A stretch of 64,000 nt of DNA from Marinomonas transparens (GTDB taxonomy: Bacteria; Pseudomonadota; Gammaproteobacteria; Pseudomonadales; Marinomonadaceae): assembly GCF_016463975.1 (NCBI RefSeq), contig NZ_JAEMNX010000003.1:124001-188000 (forward strand), in the 5' to 3' direction. Positions within the stretch are counted from its first letter, which is position 1. The number at the start of each line of letters is the position of its first letter. Under the pieces are notes generated by a model. The model saw only the letters and a list, made by a program, of their open reading frames with translations. It did no database searches and was not told where the DNA came from. Shown here piece by piece: positions 54,801-63,741 of this stretch. The position numbers and the translations under genes are program-made.

Positions 54801-55005
54801 GCTGCTCAAGCACCTGAGTAACACTATTCTCTACCGTTTCAGCAGAAGCCCCAGTGTAAGTAGCAGAAATACTGATTGAAGGTGGCGCAACATTAGGGTA
54901 TTGAGCAACAGGCAAGGTATAGATAGAACCAAGCCCAGCCAACATAATGGCAATCGCAATAACCCAAGCAAAAACCGGACGATTAATAAAAAAGTGAGCT
55001 AACAT
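51889..55005 (-). CDS. RND multidrug efflux pump inner-membrane protein (AcrB/MexB family)
   Basis: A 1038-residue proton-driven exporter of the HAE1 type. It begins MLAHFFINRPVFAWVIAIAI, the classic first helix, and shows helices 4 and 10 features (IGLLVDDAIVVVENVERVM; LLTTIGLSSKNAILIVEFAE), where Asp-Asp and Lys couple proton flow. Length is typical. It is the second gene of an operon with the membrane-fusion protein; no outer-membrane channel gene is next to it, so it probably uses a TolC-type partner elsewhere. Substrates are likely hydrophobic drugs. Confidence 0.93.
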   Translation of the reverse strand: MLAHFFINRPVFAWVIAIAIMLAGLGSIYTLPVAQYPNVAPPSISISATYTGASAETVENSVTQVLEQQLTGLDGLLYFSSSSTSNGSASITVTFEQGTDPDIAQVQVQNKVQQVNSSLPEIVQQNGVTVKKSNTDFLLIPAIYDETDTDSASDISDFLVSTIQDPIARVDGVGSIQVFGSQYSMRVWLDPLKLASYKLMPSDISNAISAQNTQVPAGSLGAYPVAKGQELNVTVTAQSKLQTAEQFRDIILAYDDSGATVRLSDVAKVELGSESYNFIARLNGHPASGLAVMLSPGANALSTSEGVKNVLAEMEKDFPAGYKLAYPVDNTAFIKISIEEVIKTLFEAIALVILVMFIFLQNWRATLIPAIAVPVVLLGTFGVLELFGFSINTLTMFGIVLSIGLLVDDAIVVVENVERVMEEEKLPPKEATLKSMKEITSALIGIAVVLSAVFLPMAFFSGSTGVIYRQFSITIVAAMVLSVVVALTLTPALCATLLKAKDHNAEQKGLGGWFNRNFDRATGVYSGRVERLVKQPVRWMLGYGVIVAGLAYLMMSLPTGFLPTEDQGRIIVMVSLPEGASMSRTNEVMREVEHHFLVDEKANVDALFTISGFNFMGTGQNAGLAFAALADWSKRLGPQNSVGAIVGRSYGALAHIRDARIFSLIPPSIQGLGQTNGFSFELLASGNTSRDTLLKMRDALLNNARTSPLLVGVRLSSQSEAPQLHIDIDQEKASALGLSLSDISNTLSSAWAGKYVNDFIDRGRVKKVYMQGEAEYRSTPNDLQHWYVRSNDNTMTPFSAFASSEWTFGPKTLSRFNGVASYGVQGAGAPGVSSGAAMDEMQRIADNLPPGTSGTWSGLSYQERLSSGQTYTLYGISILVVFLCLAALYESWTVPFSVVMVIPLGVIGAAAAAHIRGLENDVYFQVALLTTIGLSSKNAILIVEFAEAGYMRGLSVWEAAVEAARLRLRPIIMTSMAFIVGTLPLAVSTGAGANSRVSIGSGIVGGTLTATVLAVFFVPLFFVIVRRIFPKRKDNLVK

Positions 55006-55017
55006 AATGTAACTCCC

Positions 55018-56211
55018 TTAGTTCGACAATGATGTCGTTGCGGTTTTTTGAGCGATCATAGCACCAGTTTGAGAGTCTAGCTTCAACTCAACAGTAGTAA
55101 CACCACTACCAGGTCGAACGTTTAACGACCCTTCAACCACCACTTTATCCCCAGCTTTAATACCAGCGACAACCAGCCATTGATTACCAACCGCTCGATC
55201 TGTTTTTAGAATGCGTTGCTCAATCACATTATCTTTGTTGACAACATAAGCAACCGGATTGCCTTTTACATCACGAGCCACACCTTGCTGAGGCACCAAT
55301 AACGCAGAGTTGTAAGTCGCTTCATGGATCTCACCACGCACAAACATACCAGGCAATAACAAGTTATCCGGATTGGGGAACTCAGCACGCAAGGTCACAC
55401 TACCAGTAGATTCATTAACGCTCACCTCGCGAGCTTTCAACGACCCTTCATATTGATATTTTGTACCGTCTTCCAAAATCAAGGAAACATGGTTACTGCC
55501 TTTTTCTACATCGTCTTGAGCCAATAAATTACGCTGCTTCAATTGATCTAAACTGGTTTGTGATAAATCGACAAATATTGGATCTAATGAGCGAACAGTT
55601 GTCATCACAGTCGCCTGACTTCCAGTCACCAAGGCGCCCACCGTCACTTGAGAAATACCAATGCGACCATTAATGGGTGAACGAACTTTCGTATGACTTA
55701 AATTAATTTTCGTATTCTCTAGAGCCGCATCAGAGCCTTTTTGTCGTGCTTTTGCTTCTAAATAGGCAACACGAGCATCATCTAGGTCTTGCTGGGATAC
55801 ATTATTTTTTTTGCGTAACGAGGCATAGCGGTCAAATTTCAACTTCGCCGATTTCATGCTCGCATTGGCCGATTCTAAATCCGCCTGAGCCTGTTTATAA
55901 GAAGACACATAAACAGAATCATCTAGCTCATAAAGAAGATCTCCTTCTTTTACGTCTTGGCCCTCATCAAACAGGCGTTTTTCTACAATGCCACCAACCT
56001 GTGGTCGAATCTCAGCAACCAAACTTGACGCTGTGCGCCCTGGAAGCTCTGTCATCAACTCAACTTTCTGAGGTTGAATAACAACAATACCAACCTGAAC
56101 TTTAGGTGCGGCTTTGGGAGTAGCAACCGCACTTGGTTTTGCGTCTTCCTGACAGCCTACAAGAAGCGCCAACACGAAAGCAGCTGAAGCATATTTAAAT
56201 TTAGACAACAT
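55018..56211 (-). CDS. RND efflux membrane-fusion lipoprotein (AcrA/MexA family)
   Basis: A 397-residue periplasmic adaptor with lipobox LLVGC (C20). It contains the two biotinyl-lipoyl halves (PQVGGIVEKRLFDEGQDVKE and KVRSPINGRIGISQVTVGAL), a coiled coil at about 95-160 and a C-terminal membrane-proximal domain. First gene of the pump operon, 12 bp before acrB. A long palindrome 20 bp upstream of the start suggests TetR-type repression. No repressor gene is adjacent in the window. Confidence 0.92.
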   Translation of the reverse strand: MLSKFKYASAAFVLALLVGCQEDAKPSAVATPKAAPKVQVGIVVIQPQKVELMTELPGRTASSLVAEIRPQVGGIVEKRLFDEGQDVKEGDLLYELDDSVYVSSYKQAQADLESANASMKSAKLKFDRYASLRKKNNVSQQDLDDARVAYLEAKARQKGSDAALENTKINLSHTKVRSPINGRIGISQVTVGALVTGSQATVMTTVRSLDPIFVDLSQTSLDQLKQRNLLAQDDVEKGSNHVSLILEDGTKYQYEGSLKAREVSVNESTGSVTLRAEFPNPDNLLLPGMFVRGEIHEATYNSALLVPQQGVARDVKGNPVAYVVNKDNVIEQRILKTDRAVGNQWLVVAGIKAGDKVVVEGSLNVRPGSGVTTVELKLDSQTGAMIAQKTATTSLSN

Positions 56212-56230
56212 CGAGGAGAAATCCTTAAAT

Positions 56231-56262
56231 TATAGTGAGAACGAACGTTCGTCTTCACTATA
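56231..56262. promoter_or_regulatory. 32-bp palindromic operator of the RND pump operon
   Basis: Left half TATAGTGAGAACGAAC and right half GTTCGTCTTCACTATA are complementary at 15 of 16 positions, with a perfect central ACGAACGTTCGT. It lies 20 bp before the membrane-fusion gene. Size and symmetry suit an AcrR/TtgR-like TetR repressor. Confidence 0.78.
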
Positions 56263-56429
56263 ATTCAACGACCAGTACCAATATACGACTAAACGTGCAA
56301 ATAAATGAGAACTATTAAGTTAGTTTATAATAATCCGCAAAGATATGACGTTTTGTTATCGGCGGGAAGAATACGAAAAGAAAGTTTTCAGCGACTTAAT
56401 TATAGATAAATAAAAACCAATACAAACGC

Positions 56430-57608
56430 TTAAAGTGTCACGTCATGAGCATAGACAGGATCAAGCTTGGATTGAATAATGCTAGGCATATACTGAGAGG
56501 CCATTCGTATCGCATTGAGTTTCATTTTGCCAAGAATACCGCCCTGCATATGATATAAAGCTGCATTATCCTTAGACATTTTCTGTACGCTAGTCGCTCT
56601 TGGTTTACGCATTTTTTCGTAATGGTCCAACGCTTCTGCCAACGGCAACTTCACCAAAGACTGCGCTAAAACATAAGCATCTTCAATCGCCATAGCGGCA
56701 CCCTGCGCCATAAAAGGCAACATAGGATGACAAGCATCACCCAATAAAACCACTCGATCTTGGTGCCAGCTTGGTAGTTCATCACGCCCATTCAACGCCC
56801 ATAAGAAAGTGCTTGAAGCAGATTGTAATAATTCGCTGACTTCAGGGTGCCAATCGGCAAACGCGCGCCTCAGTTCTTGTACATCACCTTCTTCGCGCCA
56901 CGACTCAGACTGCCAATCGCTACGTTCTTCCACAGCCACAAAGTTTACGTACTCGCCACCGCGCAGGTAATAACTGACAAAATGACGATTTGGGCCAACC
57001 CAAACACAGGCATCAGGCTTAATAGAGATCCCTCTCAAATCACTCACAGGAATCACGCCGCGCCATGCGACTTGCCCCATAAAGGTAGGCTTTTCTTTAC
57101 CTAGCATCTGCTCACGAATAATGGAACGAATACCGTCTGCGCCAACTAACAAGTCTGCGGTGAGCTCTCGACCATCCTGTAGCACCAAACTCACCTGATC
57201 AACCGCTTGTCGATACTCAGAAACCGTGGCATTTAACATCAACTCTACGCCAATTTCTTCGCAGGCGTCAGACAAAACCCTATGCAAATCAGCACGGTGC
57301 AAATGCCAATAGGAGGCACCATAGCGAGCAACAGCGGACTTAGCCAATGGCATTTTGAGATAATATTCACCCGTTTTGAAATTCCGCATGGTGGCATATT
57401 GAGGGACAAAAGCATGCTGACTAAGCCCCTCATCAACACCCAGCTTCTGTAATACCTTTAATGCGTTAGGACTAATTTGTAAACCAGCGCCAACCTCACC
57501 TAACTGCAAAGCTTGCTCACACATGGTCACTTTAAAGCCAGCCTGAGCCAATGCCAGTGCTGCACTTAAACCACCGATCCCGGCACCAGCAATCAAAATA
57601 CTATTCAT
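56430..57608 (-). CDS. FAD-dependent aromatic monooxygenase (salicylate hydroxylase-like)
   Basis: A 392-residue group A flavoprotein monooxygenase starting at MNSILIAGAG (a GTG three codons earlier is possible). Motifs: FAD-binding GAGIGGLSAALALAQ, ribose/NADPH-type LLVGADGIRS and second FAD motif VVLLGDACHPMLPFMAQGA. The group hydroxylates aromatic acids such as salicylate or 3-hydroxybenzoate; the exact substrate is not predictable. It is monocistronic between the pump operon and the ATP-grasp operon. Confidence 0.85.
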   Translation of the reverse strand: MNSILIAGAGIGGLSAALALAQAGFKVTMCEQALQLGEVGAGLQISPNALKVLQKLGVDEGLSQHAFVPQYATMRNFKTGEYYLKMPLAKSAVARYGASYWHLHRADLHRVLSDACEEIGVELMLNATVSEYRQAVDQVSLVLQDGRELTADLLVGADGIRSIIREQMLGKEKPTFMGQVAWRGVIPVSDLRGISIKPDACVWVGPNRHFVSYYLRGGEYVNFVAVEERSDWQSESWREEGDVQELRRAFADWHPEVSELLQSASSTFLWALNGRDELPSWHQDRVVLLGDACHPMLPFMAQGAAMAIEDAYVLAQSLVKLPLAEALDHYEKMRKPRATSVQKMSKDNAALYHMQGGILGKMKLNAIRMASQYMPSIIQSKLDPVYAHDVTL

Positions 57609-57946
57609 GTTACTCACTCAGGCGTTTCTCCACGTTTTACGGTCATGCGCAAGCATAGTAACGAATCTCATACGCAATAAAACAGAGTTAAATCATCAAA
57701 AACCTATTTAAAACACTTCCTTTTCTTATTTATTTAGCGAAAACACTATGGCGCGATACTTGCTGACTTCCCAAAGGAATTTAAAACGGCTACTGTCGAA
57801 GAGGTAAGGCAATGAAATTCGGCCTTTTGCCTTACCTCATACAACATAGAAGTCTCCCCTAAGTGGGGCAGAGCACAAAAAAAGTACAGAGGACCGTACT
57901 ATTTCAGTGCATGTCACCCTAGCTTTACAAAGAGAACGAGGTATAA
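57609..57946. promoter_or_regulatory. Promoter region of the ATP-grasp/transglutaminase operon
   Basis: About 340 bp between divergent genes. The sequence gaggtataaATG gives a strong ribosome site for the first gene. A half-palindrome ggcaatgaaattcggccttttgcc near 57806-57833 could be a regulator site or weak terminator. No gene seen. Confidence 0.5.
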
Positions 57947-59401
57947 ATGGAAAATCTAACGAGCCAGTACCAGTCATCCGATTTTTTTGATGAACTGATA
58001 GACACAAAAGGAGAACCCAGATCTCCTGCAAAACAACTGCTAGGGTATTTGAACAGCCTATCAGAAGAAGAATTAGAAAAACGTAGACTCACCGCCGAAG
58101 CCACTATTCAGGAAATGGGTATTAGTTTTACCGTCTACACAGAGGAAGGCAACATAGACAGAGCATGGCCTTTTGATATCGTCCCTAGGACCATAGAAGC
58201 CTCTGATTGGCGCATTGCAGAAAAAGGTTTAACCCAGCGTTTAAAAGCGCTCAACATGTTTATCGACGACCTTTACCACGATCAAAATGTCATCAAAGAT
58301 GGCATTGTCCCAGAACATATCATTAAAGACTCAAAGAACTTTCGACCGGAATGCATTGGAGTATCACCAGCCCATGGGGTATGGGCCCATATTTGCGGTA
58401 CCGACCTAGTCCGTGCTGGCGATGGTGAATTTTATGTATTAGAAGATAATTTACGAGTCCCTTCCGGGGTTTCTTACATGCTAGAAAACCGTGCCATTAC
58501 CAAGCGAGTTCTACCGGAACTGTTTGAAAACGAGCACATTTTGCCAGTTGGTTCGTATACCTCACAACTGTTCGACACCCTAGCTTCCCTGTCACCAAGA
58601 GACATAGAAAACCCAGAAATTGTTGTGTTAACACCCGGCATTTATAATTCAGCCTATTTCGAACACGCCTTTTTGGCCCAGCAAATGGGCGCAGAACTGG
58701 TTGAAGGCAGCGACTTATTTGTCGATGACGATGATTGTGTTTACATGAAAACCATTGACGGGCCAGAGCGTGTTGACGTTATTTATCGCCGTATTGATGA
58801 CTTATTTATCGACCCAGAAGTGTTCGATAAAGAATCTGTGTTGGGTGTTCCTGGGCTCATGAGAGCATGGCGAAAAGGCAATGTGGCTTTAGCCAATGCT
58901 CCCGGTGCCGGTGTTGCCGATGACAAGGTGGTCTACGCCTATGTACCAGACATCATTCGCTATTTTCTAAAAGAAGAACCCATCCTTAAAAATGTCGAAA
59001 CCTTCCTCTGCGAAGACCCAGAACAACAGGCTTATGTGCTCGCTAACCTAGACAAACTGGTGGTCAAGCCCGCTAACGAGTCTGGCGGTTATGGCATGCT
59101 AGTGGGGCCGCACTCCAGCAAAAAAGACCAGGCTATTTTTGCCGACCTTATTGCCGCCAACCCGAGGAATTACGTCGCACAACCCACCCTAAAACTCTCT
59201 ACCGCACCAACCTTGATATCGAAAGGCACACTAGAACCTCGCCACCTAGATCTAAGACCATTTATTCTTCAAGGCAAAGACACCTATGTGACCACCGGTG
59301 GATTAACTCGAGTCGCCATGAAAAAAGGTTCCTTGGTCGTCAATTCGTCACAAGGTGGTGGTAGTAAAGACACTTGGATCGTAGAAACTAAGGGGCAATA
59401 A
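57947..59401 (+). CDS. Circularly permuted ATP-grasp protein (DUF404/DUF407)
   Basis: A 484-residue member of the CP_ATP-grasp family, enzymes thought to form amide or peptide bonds with ATP. Visible signatures are ECIGVSPAHGVWAHICGTDL, EDNLRVPSGVSYMLENR, VDVIYRRIDDLFIDPEVF and the nucleotide-binding VVKPANESGGYGMLVGP. The first gene of a conserved four-gene set with an alpha-E protein, a transglutaminase and a second ATP-grasp protein, two bases from the next gene. The product of the pathway is not known. Confidence 0.88.
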   Translation: MENLTSQYQSSDFFDELIDTKGEPRSPAKQLLGYLNSLSEEELEKRRLTAEATIQEMGISFTVYTEEGNIDRAWPFDIVPRTIEASDWRIAEKGLTQRLKALNMFIDDLYHDQNVIKDGIVPEHIIKDSKNFRPECIGVSPAHGVWAHICGTDLVRAGDGEFYVLEDNLRVPSGVSYMLENRAITKRVLPELFENEHILPVGSYTSQLFDTLASLSPRDIENPEIVVLTPGIYNSAYFEHAFLAQQMGAELVEGSDLFVDDDDCVYMKTIDGPERVDVIYRRIDDLFIDPEVFDKESVLGVPGLMRAWRKGNVALANAPGAGVADDKVVYAYVPDIIRYFLKEEPILKNVETFLCEDPEQQAYVLANLDKLVVKPANESGGYGMLVGPHSSKKDQAIFADLIAANPRNYVAQPTLKLSTAPTLISKGTLEPRHLDLRPFILQGKDTYVTTGGLTRVAMKKGSLVVNSSQGGGSKDTWIVETKGQ

Positions 59402-59403
59402 TC

Positions 59404-60348
59404 ATGTTATCTAGAGTCGCAGAACGCTTATTTTGGAGCGCACGCTATTTAGAGCGTGTCGAAAACACTGCCCGTTTGGTCAGTGTCTATGACGATCTAC
59501 TGTTCGACTTACCAAGAGATGTGAAAGTCTCTTGGTATAACCTCATTGAAATAAACAGTGATGTAGAACTGTTTGAACAACGCTATAAAGTCAAAAACGA
59601 ACACAATGTATTAAAATTTTTATTAGCTGATGACAGCAACCCAAGCTCTATGTTGTCTTCATTAAAAATGGTGCGTGAAAACATTCGCACGACCCGAGAT
59701 GTAGTACCACAAGAAATGTGGGAGCTTATCAACGAACTAGACCTATACGCCCAGAAAAATATTAAACAAGGCATTAACCGTTCAGAACGTCACGTATTCA
59801 TCAATACCATCATTGAAGGCTGCCAAAAAATCATTGGCTTGCTAGCGGGTGCCATGAGCCGTGACAGCGGGTGGCATTTTTTGACCATGGGTCGTTATGT
59901 CGAACGTGCTGATATGAGCACACGTATTTTAGATGCGGCGGTTTCTCTGATGCTACAGTCAGAAGCAGAAGAAAGTGTGCAACTAGGGCAAGTGGTCTGG
60001 TCGAAAGTCCTCAAATCACAAAGCGCTTATTTGGACTATCGCCGCACGATACGAACATCCATTAATGGTGCCAAAGCGGTTAGCTTCCTATTGCGTGATG
60101 CTTGCTTCCCAAGAAGTCTCAACTACTGCCTAAACCAAATGCGTGAAGCCGCGACCAAGCTGCCTCGTGCTGGCATAATTGTCGCCAATATCGATAAGCT
60201 ACATGCTAAGCACTATGAAATAGGTACATCAGAAGATTTAAATAACGAGTTCCATGATTATCTAAATGATGTGCAACTGGACATTATAGAAATTGGTCAC
60301 CAGATTACCGAAAACTGGTTTCATTTTCGGCAAGGAGACGCAGCATGA
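59404..60348 (+). CDS. Alpha-E domain protein (DUF403)
   Basis: A 314-residue all-helical protein of the alpha-E family: start LSRVAERLFWSARYLERVEN, middle GWHFLTMGRYVERADMSTRI, end HQITENWFHFRQ. It always occurs beside CP ATP-grasp genes and probably forms a complex with them; enzymatic role unknown. It overlaps the following transglutaminase gene by four bases. Confidence 0.9.
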   Translation: MLSRVAERLFWSARYLERVENTARLVSVYDDLLFDLPRDVKVSWYNLIEINSDVELFEQRYKVKNEHNVLKFLLADDSNPSSMLSSLKMVRENIRTTRDVVPQEMWELINELDLYAQKNIKQGINRSERHVFINTIIEGCQKIIGLLAGAMSRDSGWHFLTMGRYVERADMSTRILDAAVSLMLQSEAEESVQLGQVVWSKVLKSQSAYLDYRRTIRTSINGAKAVSFLLRDACFPRSLNYCLNQMREAATKLPRAGIIVANIDKLHAKHYEIGTSEDLNNEFHDYLNDVQLDIIEIGHQITENWFHFRQGDAA

Positions 60349-63300
60349 CAATAAAAGTCGCGATTCAACACAAGACCACTTACGATTTCGACCGATTTGT
60401 CGATGTCGCACCGCATATTTTACGCTTGCGTCCTGCGGCGCATTCTCGTACCAAAATCCATGACTACTCCCTTAAAGTCTTGCCGGAACAGCACTTTGTT
60501 AATATCCAACAAGACCCGTTTGGCAACTTTCAAACACGTTTAGTCTTCCCTGAAAAAACCAACAAGCTTGAGTTCATTGTGGAAGTGATCGCCGATATGA
60601 CGGTCATCAATCCATTCGACTTCTTTGTTGAAAGCTATGCGGAAAACTACCCATTCAAATACGACCAAGCACTGGACAAAGAGCTTGAACCTTACTTAAA
60701 AATCTCTGAGTCGTGCCCACTATTAGACGAATGGTTATCGACCGTTGACCATACAGAAACGCCAATCAACGATTTCCTTGTTGCGATCAACAGCCGCTTG
60801 GCGGGGGATATTGGCTATGGTATTCGTTTAGAACCCGGCGTACAGACCTGTGAAGAAACCCTTACCCTGCAAAAAGGCTCTTGCCGTGATACTTCTTGGT
60901 TATTGGTACAAATTTTCCGTAGTCTAGGCATCGCAGCACGCTTTGCTTCTGGTTACCTAGTGCAATTAACAGCGGATGTGAAAGCACTCGATGGTCCATC
61001 GGGCCCAGCAGAAGATTTCACTGACCTACATGCTTGGTGTGAAGTCTATTTACCGGGCGCGGGCTGGGTAGGATTAGACCCAACGTCTGGCTTATTCGCT
61101 GGCGAAGGTCATATTCCATTAGCCTGTACTCCTGAACCCGCATCGGCAGCCCCTATTGTCGGATTAGTCGATCAATGTGAATGTGAATTCAGCTATTCCA
61201 ATACCGTGACTCGTATCCATGAAGACCCTCGTGTCACTAAACCCTATGCGGAAGGCGAATGGGAAACCATCAAAGCACTGGGTTACGCGGTCGATCAAGA
61301 ACTGGAATACGGCGACGTTCGCCTCACCATGGGTGGCGAACCAACCTTTGTTTCCATCGATGACATGGATTCCGATCAATGGAATACGGGAGCATTGGGT
61401 GCAGATAAACTCAGACTCGCGAAAGAACTACTGATTAAGATGAAGCAAGAATTTGGCTCCAACGGCCTACTTCATCACGGACAAGGTAAATGGTATCCGG
61501 GCGAAGAAGTCCCCCGTTGGGCATTAGGTTGTTTCTGGCGCACCGATGGCGAAGCCCTATGGCATGATCCCAACTACCTAGCCAATGTTGATAACAACTA
61601 CAACCATACCATCCAAGATGCCCAAGCATTTGGTGAGCACCTATGTGAAGCCCTTGCCCTCGATAAACGCTACCTACAAAGCACCTTCGAAGACACCCTA
61701 TATTATTTATGGATGGAGCAATCACTCCCTGCGGAAGCCGACCCCAAAAAAGCCGACCTAAAAGATGATTTAGAACGCCGTCGCCTAGCCAAGCTACTAA
61801 ACCGTGGCCTGAGCGAGGTCACAGGTTACGTTCTGCCACTCGAATTTGATGGTTACCAAAATACTTGGAACAGCTCCTTGTGGCCAATGCGCAGTGACGT
61901 CATCACCTTGATTCCGGGTGATAGTCCTATGGGTTATCGCTTGCCATTGAACTCTCTACCCGCCGTGGTAGAAGAAGAGGTCATTCCTGAAAGAGACCCA
62001 TTCGATCCCCGTGAGCCCTTGTCAAAAAATGCCGATAATGCTCAAGCTGATGTTCTAGAAAGTGTGGCCAAGCAGCACTATGCACAATCAGAAGAAAAGC
62101 CATTAGCGCCCATAAAAGTAGTAAAAAATGTCATTCGTACCACGCTCTGTATTGAGCCACGGGATGGGATTTTGCATATTTTCATGCCGCCAATGACCCA
62201 TCTAGAGCATTTCGTCAGTGCGGTACATCATATTGAAGCGGTTGCCAAAAAATTAGATCTACCGATTATTATTGAAGGTTATGAGCCGCCAAAAGACCCG
62301 CGTTTACAGAAATTCCTCATCACTCCAGATCCAGGTGTTATCGAAGTCAATATTCATCCTGCGGCAAGCTGGAAAGAACTGGTTCACAATACGGAAACCT
62401 TATACCACCAAGCTTACCTTACTCGCCTAGGTGCAGAAAAATTCATGTTGGATGGCCGTCACACAGGCACAGGTGGTGGCAATCATGTGACCCTTGGTGG
62501 GCTCACTCCAGCAGACAGTCCATTACTACGTCGTCCTGAATTACTGCAAAGCTTAGTGACTTACTGGCAACATCATCCGGGCTTGTCTTACCTTTTCTCT
62601 GGCATGTTTATTGGCCCAACCAGCCAAGCGCCACGTCCAGACGAAGGCCGCGACGAAGCCTTGTATGAAATGGAAATAGCCTTCCAAGACATGCCGCAAG
62701 GCTTTGTTAACGAACCTTGGTTAGCGGATCGCTTGATGCGAAATCTCTTGGTGGACATTACCGGTAACACCCATAGATCGGAATTTTGTATCGATAAACT
62801 TTATGCCGCAGGCAGTGCCAGTGGCCGCCAAGGCCTGTTGGAATTCCGTGGTTTCGAAATGCCACCACATCCACACATGTCTCTGGTTCAAATGCTGTTG
62901 TTACGTTGTTTAGTCGCACGTTTCTGGAAAGAGCCCTACAAAAAACCTTTGGTTCGCTGGGGCACCAGCTTGCATGACAAATTCATGATGCCGCACTTTG
63001 TTTGGCAAGACGTAAAAGAAGTGGTGGAAGACTTACAACGCCATGGTTACCCATTCAAATTAGAATGGCTGGCCCCATTTGAAGAATTCCGTTTCCCACA
63101 TTATGGTCGTAAACAGATCGATGACATGGAAATCGAACTGCGCTGGGCGATTGAACCTTGGCATGTACTAGGCGAAGAAATCACTGGCACAGGCACGGCA
63201 CGCTATGTGGATTCCTCTGTCGAACGTCTACAGGTGAAAGTCACCGGCCTAACCGAAGACAGATATGTTCTTAGCTGTAATGGCAGACGTGTCCCCATAC

Positions 63301-63710
63301 GTTCAACCGGCAAAAAAGGTGAGTTTGTTGGTGCGGTTCGCTATAAAGCGTGGGCGCCACCCTCCGCATTACACCCAACACTGGGTATCGATGCGCCATT
63401 GGTATTTGACTTAATTGATACTTGGAATGGCTTGTCAGTAGGCGGCTGCACTTATCATGTGTCACACCCAGGTGGACGAACCTATGACAACGTACCGGTT
63501 AACAGCAACGAGGCAGAAGCCCGCCGCGTTAATCGCTTTTGGGATCATGGCTTCACCCAAGGAGGCCTATCTCCAGCACCGGAATTTGGCGCATTGGGCG
63601 AATATTATCCAAATGCCTACGTACCTCAACCTATGTCACCACCCGCTGAAGAACCAACAGGTGAATATCCGCATACATTAGACCTGCGTAAGAGGTATAA
63701 TATGCTCTGA
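60345..63710 (+). CDS. Transglutaminase-like and DUF2126 fusion protein
   Basis: A 1121-residue cytoplasmic protein. Residues about 1-85 are the bacterial transglutaminase N-domain, about 135-265 the transglutaminase core with probable triad C180 (KGSCRDTSW), H229 (DLHAWCEVY) and D245 (VGLDPTSG); from about residue 330 to the end is DUF2126, with GEPTFVSIDD, WYPGEEVPRWALG and TGTGGGNHVTLGG. The last motif resembles amidoligase/ATP-grasp-like signatures. Fusion of the two halves is common in proteobacteria. It would cleave or form amide bonds in the same pathway as the ATP-grasp proteins. Confidence 0.9.
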   Translation: MTIKVAIQHKTTYDFDRFVDVAPHILRLRPAAHSRTKIHDYSLKVLPEQHFVNIQQDPFGNFQTRLVFPEKTNKLEFIVEVIADMTVINPFDFFVESYAENYPFKYDQALDKELEPYLKISESCPLLDEWLSTVDHTETPINDFLVAINSRLAGDIGYGIRLEPGVQTCEETLTLQKGSCRDTSWLLVQIFRSLGIAARFASGYLVQLTADVKALDGPSGPAEDFTDLHAWCEVYLPGAGWVGLDPTSGLFAGEGHIPLACTPEPASAAPIVGLVDQCECEFSYSNTVTRIHEDPRVTKPYAEGEWETIKALGYAVDQELEYGDVRLTMGGEPTFVSIDDMDSDQWNTGALGADKLRLAKELLIKMKQEFGSNGLLHHGQGKWYPGEEVPRWALGCFWRTDGEALWHDPNYLANVDNNYNHTIQDAQAFGEHLCEALALDKRYLQSTFEDTLYYLWMEQSLPAEADPKKADLKDDLERRRLAKLLNRGLSEVTGYVLPLEFDGYQNTWNSSLWPMRSDVITLIPGDSPMGYRLPLNSLPAVVEEEVIPERDPFDPREPLSKNADNAQADVLESVAKQHYAQSEEKPLAPIKVVKNVIRTTLCIEPRDGILHIFMPPMTHLEHFVSAVHHIEAVAKKLDLPIIIEGYEPPKDPRLQKFLITPDPGVIEVNIHPAASWKELVHNTETLYHQAYLTRLGAEKFMLDGRHTGTGGGNHVTLGGLTPADSPLLRRPELLQSLVTYWQHHPGLSYLFSGMFIGPTSQAPRPDEGRDEALYEMEIAFQDMPQGFVNEPWLADRLMRNLLVDITGNTHRSEFCIDKLYAAGSASGRQGLLEFRGFEMPPHPHMSLVQMLLLRCLVARFWKEPYKKPLVRWGTSLHDKFMMPHFVWQDVKEVVEDLQRHGYPFKLEWLAPFEEFRFPHYGRKQIDDMEIELRWAIEPWHVLGEEITGTGTARYVDSSVERLQVKVTGLTEDRYVLSCNGRRVPIRSTGKKGEFVGAVRYKAWAPPSALHPTLGIDAPLVFDLIDTWNGLSVGGCTYHVSHPGGRTYDNVPVNSNEAEARRVNRFWDHGFTQGGLSPAPEFGALGEYYPNAYVPQPMSPPAEEPTGEYPHTLDLRKRYNML

Positions 63711-63741
63711 TATTTAATTAATAGTTAGGCTCAAGTACATT

